Source of the DNA: Rotaria sp. Silwood1
Lineage: Eukaryota; Rotifera; Eurotatoria; Philodinida; Philodinidae
DNA: 64,000 nucleotides
NCBI GenBank assembly: GCA_905250075.1
Contig: CAJNOP010000019.1
Location: 2,457,022 to 2,521,021 of the forward strand
Direction of reading: 5' to 3'
Positions 61,206 to 64,000 of the stretch are shown here, piece after piece. Below the pieces are notes generated by a model. The model made no database searches. It saw only the letters and a list, made by a program, of their open reading frames with translations, and was not told the origin of the DNA. The translations under genes were made by a program, and so were the position numbers. The first letter of the stretch is position 1. Each line of letters begins with the position of its first letter.

Positions 61206-62458
61206 TCGGGTTGGTGCAAAAGTCTCCGCCGATTTTTTTCTTTTCAATGTTTCATGATTTTATTGAAACAAAATGTCACTAATCGAAAACATATATACCA
61301 TTATTGTCTATGACATACTCCCATCTTTTAGGCAAATCGAGAATGCCATCTTCAAAGAATTTCTTTGATAAAGACGAAAAGAAACTCTCGAGGTCCGATT
61401 TTAGATGTAGTCGATCATCAAAATGCTTTTTCACCAGGTGATTGCGGAGCGACCGGAACAGATGATAATCAGAAGGTGCCAGATCTGGTGAATATGGTGG
61501 ATGAGGTAAGACCTCCCTCCCTAATTCTTCCAGCTTCTGGCGAGAAACTTTTGAGATATGAGGTTTTGCATCATCGTGAAGCAATCGAACTTTTCGTCTT
61601 TCTGGACGATTTCCTTGTAGTGCAATTTTCAAATTCTCAAGTTGTTTGCAGTAAAGCTTCGAGTCGACCGTGGTATTAGGTAGTAGAAGTTCCCAGTAGA
61701 TAATACCTTCGAAATCCCACCAGATCGGCAGCATAATTTTTTTCGAATGCAGGTCGTTTTTTGGTTCAGGTTCAGGCAAATCTTCAGGATTGACCCATTG
61801 ACGCTTGCGTGTATGGTTGACATACAGGATCCACTTTTCATTACCAGTGACAATCTGCTGAAGAAACTTGTGTCGGTTGCGTTTTGACAACAAAGAATTG
61901 CATATGGTGATTCTTTGCTGTATATTGTCCGAGCTTAGTTGATGTGGAACCCATGTTTCAAGTTTACTAACTTTTCCGATTTCATGTAAATGCCGATCGA
62001 TGGTGAAGTGATCGCATAGAAGCATAGCTGATAATTCACTGGTAGTTAATCGTGGATTGTCTTCGATCAGGACTTTTAATTGTTCAATATCAATTTCCAG
62101 AGGACGTCCACACCTTGGCCGATCTTCCAATGACATATCACCTTCCCGAAATCTTTTAAACGAATCTCGACAAGTGCGATCAGCAACAACACGTTCACCA
62201 AGTGCAGCACATATATTGTGCACAGCAGCACTTGCATTGTTCCCCAGTTGGAACTCATACAAAATGCAATGTCGAATATGAATAGAAATCTCTGACATAT
62301 TTTAATATGGAATGTAAAAAAAATCGGACATTCGTTAATGTCACATTATAGTACTACACAGGCGGTATCAAATGTGCAAAAACCACGCCTGTATAGTAGC
62401 GCTAGATGGCTTTAAAAGACTTTCAAAAAAATCGGCGGATACTTTTGCACCAACCCGA
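61206..62458 (-). mobile_element. Mariner (Tc1/mariner superfamily) transposon, nearly complete
   Basis: 1,253 bp between TA dinucleotides (61204-61205 and 62459-62460). The terminal inverted repeats are 34 bp (61206-61239 and 62425-62458), starting TCGGGTTGGTGCAAAAGT, and differ at one position. Length, TA duplication and end sequence are typical of mariner. The near-identical ends point to a fairly recent insertion. It carries one full transposase frame on the minus strand. Confidence 0.95.
61279..62298 (-). CDS. Mariner transposase, full-length but with catalytic Asp replaced
   Basis: 339 residues from ATG at 62298, the usual mariner length. The N-terminal helix-turn-helix DNA-binding region (about 1-115) includes SLEDRPRCGRP. 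The linker motif WVPHQL is at 116-121. The catalytic core contains TGNEKW at 151-156, HDDAKPH at 241-247 and YSPDLAPSDYHLF at 269-281. The second and third catalytic aspartates (D242, D277) have the exact DD34D spacing. The first catalytic aspartate, in the invariant TGDEKW, is Asn here (N153, codon AAT), so the enzyme should not cut DNA. There are no stops or frameshifts. Transposases of this family cut and paste the element at TA sites; this copy could at most bind ends or be moved by another copy. Confidence 0.95.
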   Translation of the reverse strand: MSEISIHIRHCILYEFQLGNNASAAVHNICAALGERVVADRTCRDSFKRFREGDMSLEDRPRCGRPLEIDIEQLKVLIEDNPRLTTSELSAMLLCDHFTIDRHLHEIGKVSKLETWVPHQLSSDNIQQRITICNSLLSKRNRHKFLQQIVTGNEKWILYVNHTRKRQWVNPEDLPEPEPKNDLHSKKIMLPIWWDFEGIIYWELLLPNTTVDSKLYCKQLENLKIALQGNRPERRKVRLLHDDAKPHISKVSRQKLEELGREVLPHPPYSPDLAPSDYHLFRSLRNHLVKKHFDDRLHLKSDLESFFSSLSKKFFEDGILDLPKRWEYVIDNNGIYVFD

Positions 62459-62460
62459 TA

Positions 62461-62629
62461 TATTAACAAAACCTCAAAAGTTTTATATTTCATGAAAAAA
62501 AGAGCTCAAAGAAATATTTTTGGAGTACTAAATCGATGAAATGTCCATCTTCATCAACTTGTATATTGTCTCATGCAGATTATAATTAGGTTTGGTTTTA
62601 GAAATAATTAGTAAAAAATTTAGACTTAC
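62461..62629. other. Short spacer, probable intron sequence of the interrupted gene
   Basis: AT-rich bases between the mariner's right end and the donor at 62629; part of the inferred intron. Confidence 0.35.
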
Positions 62630-62821
62630 TCGGAATTGCTGCATATACTCTGGTTCAGAAATACTCTCAATAGAATATGGACTTTGCAGAATTTCCATCG
62701 CAGTTTTCATCTTAATGACGTAGTCATACTCAAGATTTAATCTCAGTATCAAGAAATATTTATGACTCTGGATGAAAGTGAGCATTAGTAAAACGAAATT
62801 ATCATTGCTAGACTTATGATG

Positions 62822-63790
62822 CGGCCAACTATCCGACTGGTTTGAAGTCAAAAGCGGTGTTCGCCAAGGGTGCACAATTGCCCCGGATCTGTTTCTAGCA
62901 CCAATGGACTGGCTGCTCCAACGAACCGTACACCGAGGGTTGCTCGGCGCTACACTGGGTAACGAAGTATTCACTGATTTGGACTTTGCGGATGATGTAG
63001 CACTTCTAGCCGAGACTGTGGAAGCAATTCTGCTGGCATTGGAGGTCATGCAGCACGAAGCTCGCCCGCTTGGCTTAGAAATCAACTGGCCAAAGACAAA
63101 AATTCAAGAAACCAGAAGCGAAACGACTAACAACAACGCACTATCTGTGGGCAGCCACAATGTGGAAGTGGTCGACTCATTCGTCTACTTAGGTTGCACG
63201 ATTAACAAAACAGGCAGCAGCATACCAGAAATCACCAGAAGGATTGCAATCGCTCGAAACTGCATGAAGACCCTGGACAAATCCATCTGGCGCTCAAGCA
63301 TAGCGTTACAGACCAAAATTCGTCTTTACAACTGCTATATATTACCAGTTCTTCTGTACGGCGCGGAGACCTGGACAATAACTGGCTCGGTCGAGAAAAA
63401 ATTAGATGCTTTCGACAACTGGTGCCTTAGACGAATTCTCCACATACCATATACGAAACACATCACGAACAAAGAAGTTCGTGAACGCACCGGCCAACCT
63501 GAAATTAGCACAACTATCAAAACTAGACGACTACGACAATTCGGACATATAGCCAGGGGCAACCCCCTCTCCGACCATACCAGAGCATTGCAAGCAAATA
63601 TTAATGGGCCACTAAGTGGATGGAAACGCCCTCGTGGCAGACCACGCCACACGTGGATCCGCTCCGTCGAAGACGACCTACGTCCATTCAATCTAGGTCT
63701 TTTCTCCGCCTGGAAAAATGCTCAAGACAGGCAAAAATGGCGTAGTCTTGTAACGAAAGCAACGTCCAGTAGGATACGCTACAGATGATG
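62822..63790 (+). mobile_element. 5'-truncated non-LTR retrotransposon (LINE) insertion
   Basis: AGACTTATGATG occurs at 62810-62821 and 63791-63802, a 12-bp target-site duplication bracketing 969 bp. The inserted piece starts inside the reverse transcriptase domain and ends CTACAGATGATG just after the stop codon, as expected for a LINE with a very short 3' tail, such as RTE-like families. GC content is clearly higher than the host DNA. 5' truncation is the normal outcome of target-primed reverse transcription. Confidence 0.85.
62823..63788 (+). pseudogene. Reverse transcriptase C-terminal part of the LINE
   Basis: The frame is open from the insertion edge to TGA at 63786-63788, with no stop. 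It contains GVRQGCTIAPDLF (RT motif 4 region), the catalytic FADD box at 62985-62996 (DFADDVALLAET), LGLEINWPKTK, FVYLGCTI and VLLYGAETWTIT. The C-terminal region has WCLRRILHIPYTKHITN, RQFGHIAR and RPRGRPRHTW, typical of LINE ORF2 ends seen in many animals. The endonuclease and the first RT motifs are missing, so it is dead on insertion despite the clean frame. The family is probably RTE/Jockey-like; the exact clade is not certain. Confidence 0.85.
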
Positions 63791-63814
63791 AGACTTATGA
63801 TGAGATTGAAGCAT

Positions 63815-64000
63815 AAGCTTAGATTCAACCCTAATACTTTGAAATGACTAACATTACCATATTACTGTATGATTATTTTGTACAGAATAATCAATGAATT
63901 CAAAATTTTGAAGTTTTAAAGGAATGTGTTATACTTAAAGATATTAGGAAGAACAGTATTACTGCTTATTAGCTTGCATGCGAGCGAAATCAGTCTTTTA
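63815..64000. other. Window edge, no feature recognised
   Basis: AT-rich bases to the end. On the minus strand the frame stays open for about 11 codons upstream of the inferred ATG and then meets a stop. Confidence 0.4.

Larger units (their letters stand above)
61104..63814 (-). pseudogene. Possible small host gene interrupted by a LINE in its exon and a mariner in its intron
   Basis: On the minus strand ATG at 63812-63814 opens 8 codons (63791-63814). When the LINE insertion and one duplication copy are removed, the frame continues uninterrupted through 62630-62809 (60 codons) to CCGA|GTAAGT. The following intron (61152-62629) contains the mariner; without it the intron would be about 225 bp. 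A good acceptor TTTCGCAG ends at 61152, and 61104-61151 gives 15 more codons and a stop in phase 0 (83 residues). The predicted protein includes KTAMEILQSPYSIESISEPE. The frame is also open for about 11 codons upstream of the ATG, so this exon may be internal to a gene running past the window edge. No family is recognised. Evidence is the restored frame across the duplication and the splice sites. Confidence 0.35.

Noticed and set aside
61365-61679. 104-codon plus-strand frame within the mariner
   Set aside because: Antisense shadow of the transposase.
62528-63085. 185-codon minus-strand frame
   Set aside because: Its first part is antisense to the LINE; only the stretch below 62810 is considered further, as part of the interrupted host gene.

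Overview
The window is AT-rich animal nuclear DNA (roughly 30% GC by eye). Its genes have very short introns (mostly about 45-120 bp, many 50-67 bp) with GT...AG ends, single-exon receptor and glycosyltransferase genes, and heavy transposon debris. Splice-acceptor-like sites just upstream of several start codons, an NHL-repeat gene, a Penelope-like retroelement and a short TGTGGG-type tract together point to a rotifer, most likely a bdelloid. The taxonomic call is an inference from style, not from a marker gene.

Host genes, left to right: a single-exon seven-transmembrane receptor (2975-4003 +); a 12-exon reeler/DOMON/cytochrome b561 ferric-reductase-like gene (9643-13527 +); a six-exon RING / TRAF-like zinc finger / RRM gene (24940-26704 +); a small single-C2 protein (31559-31995 -); a three-exon stand-alone ubiquitin-binding UBP zinc finger (37100-37614 +); an unrecognised two-exon minus-strand gene (40117-40553) divergent from a 3'-truncated major vault protein gene (40829-42889 +); a secreted leucine-rich-repeat-like protein (44673-45752 +); a possible tiny secreted peptide gene (46016-46313 +); a Fringe/GT31-type glycosyltransferase (55751-56755 +); and a decayed NHL-repeat gene (58780-59378 -).

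Mobile DNA: a decayed Penelope-like element with both RT and GIY-YIG traces (29379-30960), a nearly complete mariner with a catalytic Asp-to-Asn change (61206-62458), and a 5'-truncated non-LTR retrotransposon flanked by a 12-bp target-site duplication (62822-63790). The last two both appear to sit inside one small minus-strand host gene. There are also several non-coding foldback elements (6045-6935, 17787-18134, 18415-21865, 50376-50907, 52992-53286).

The most unusual structure is at 17.8-21.9 kb. A giant hairpin element (18415-21865) carries in one arm a nested 2,032-bp element (18837-20868) with CCCATGTAAAAAA-type inverted ends and a 3-bp GAA duplication. The inner element is built almost entirely from variants of the palindromic word TTTTAATCGATTAAAA, arranged as a perfect 54-bp hairpin, a 28-bp tandem array and a ten-copy array of about 81 bp. 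A neighbouring 348-bp palindrome (17787-18134) is built the same way from a different word, ATTTAAATC.

The genes do not form one pathway; this looks like an ordinary gene-sparse, repeat-rich stretch of an animal chromosome. All exon structures were deduced by eye from reading frame, phase and splice consensus, without transcript evidence.
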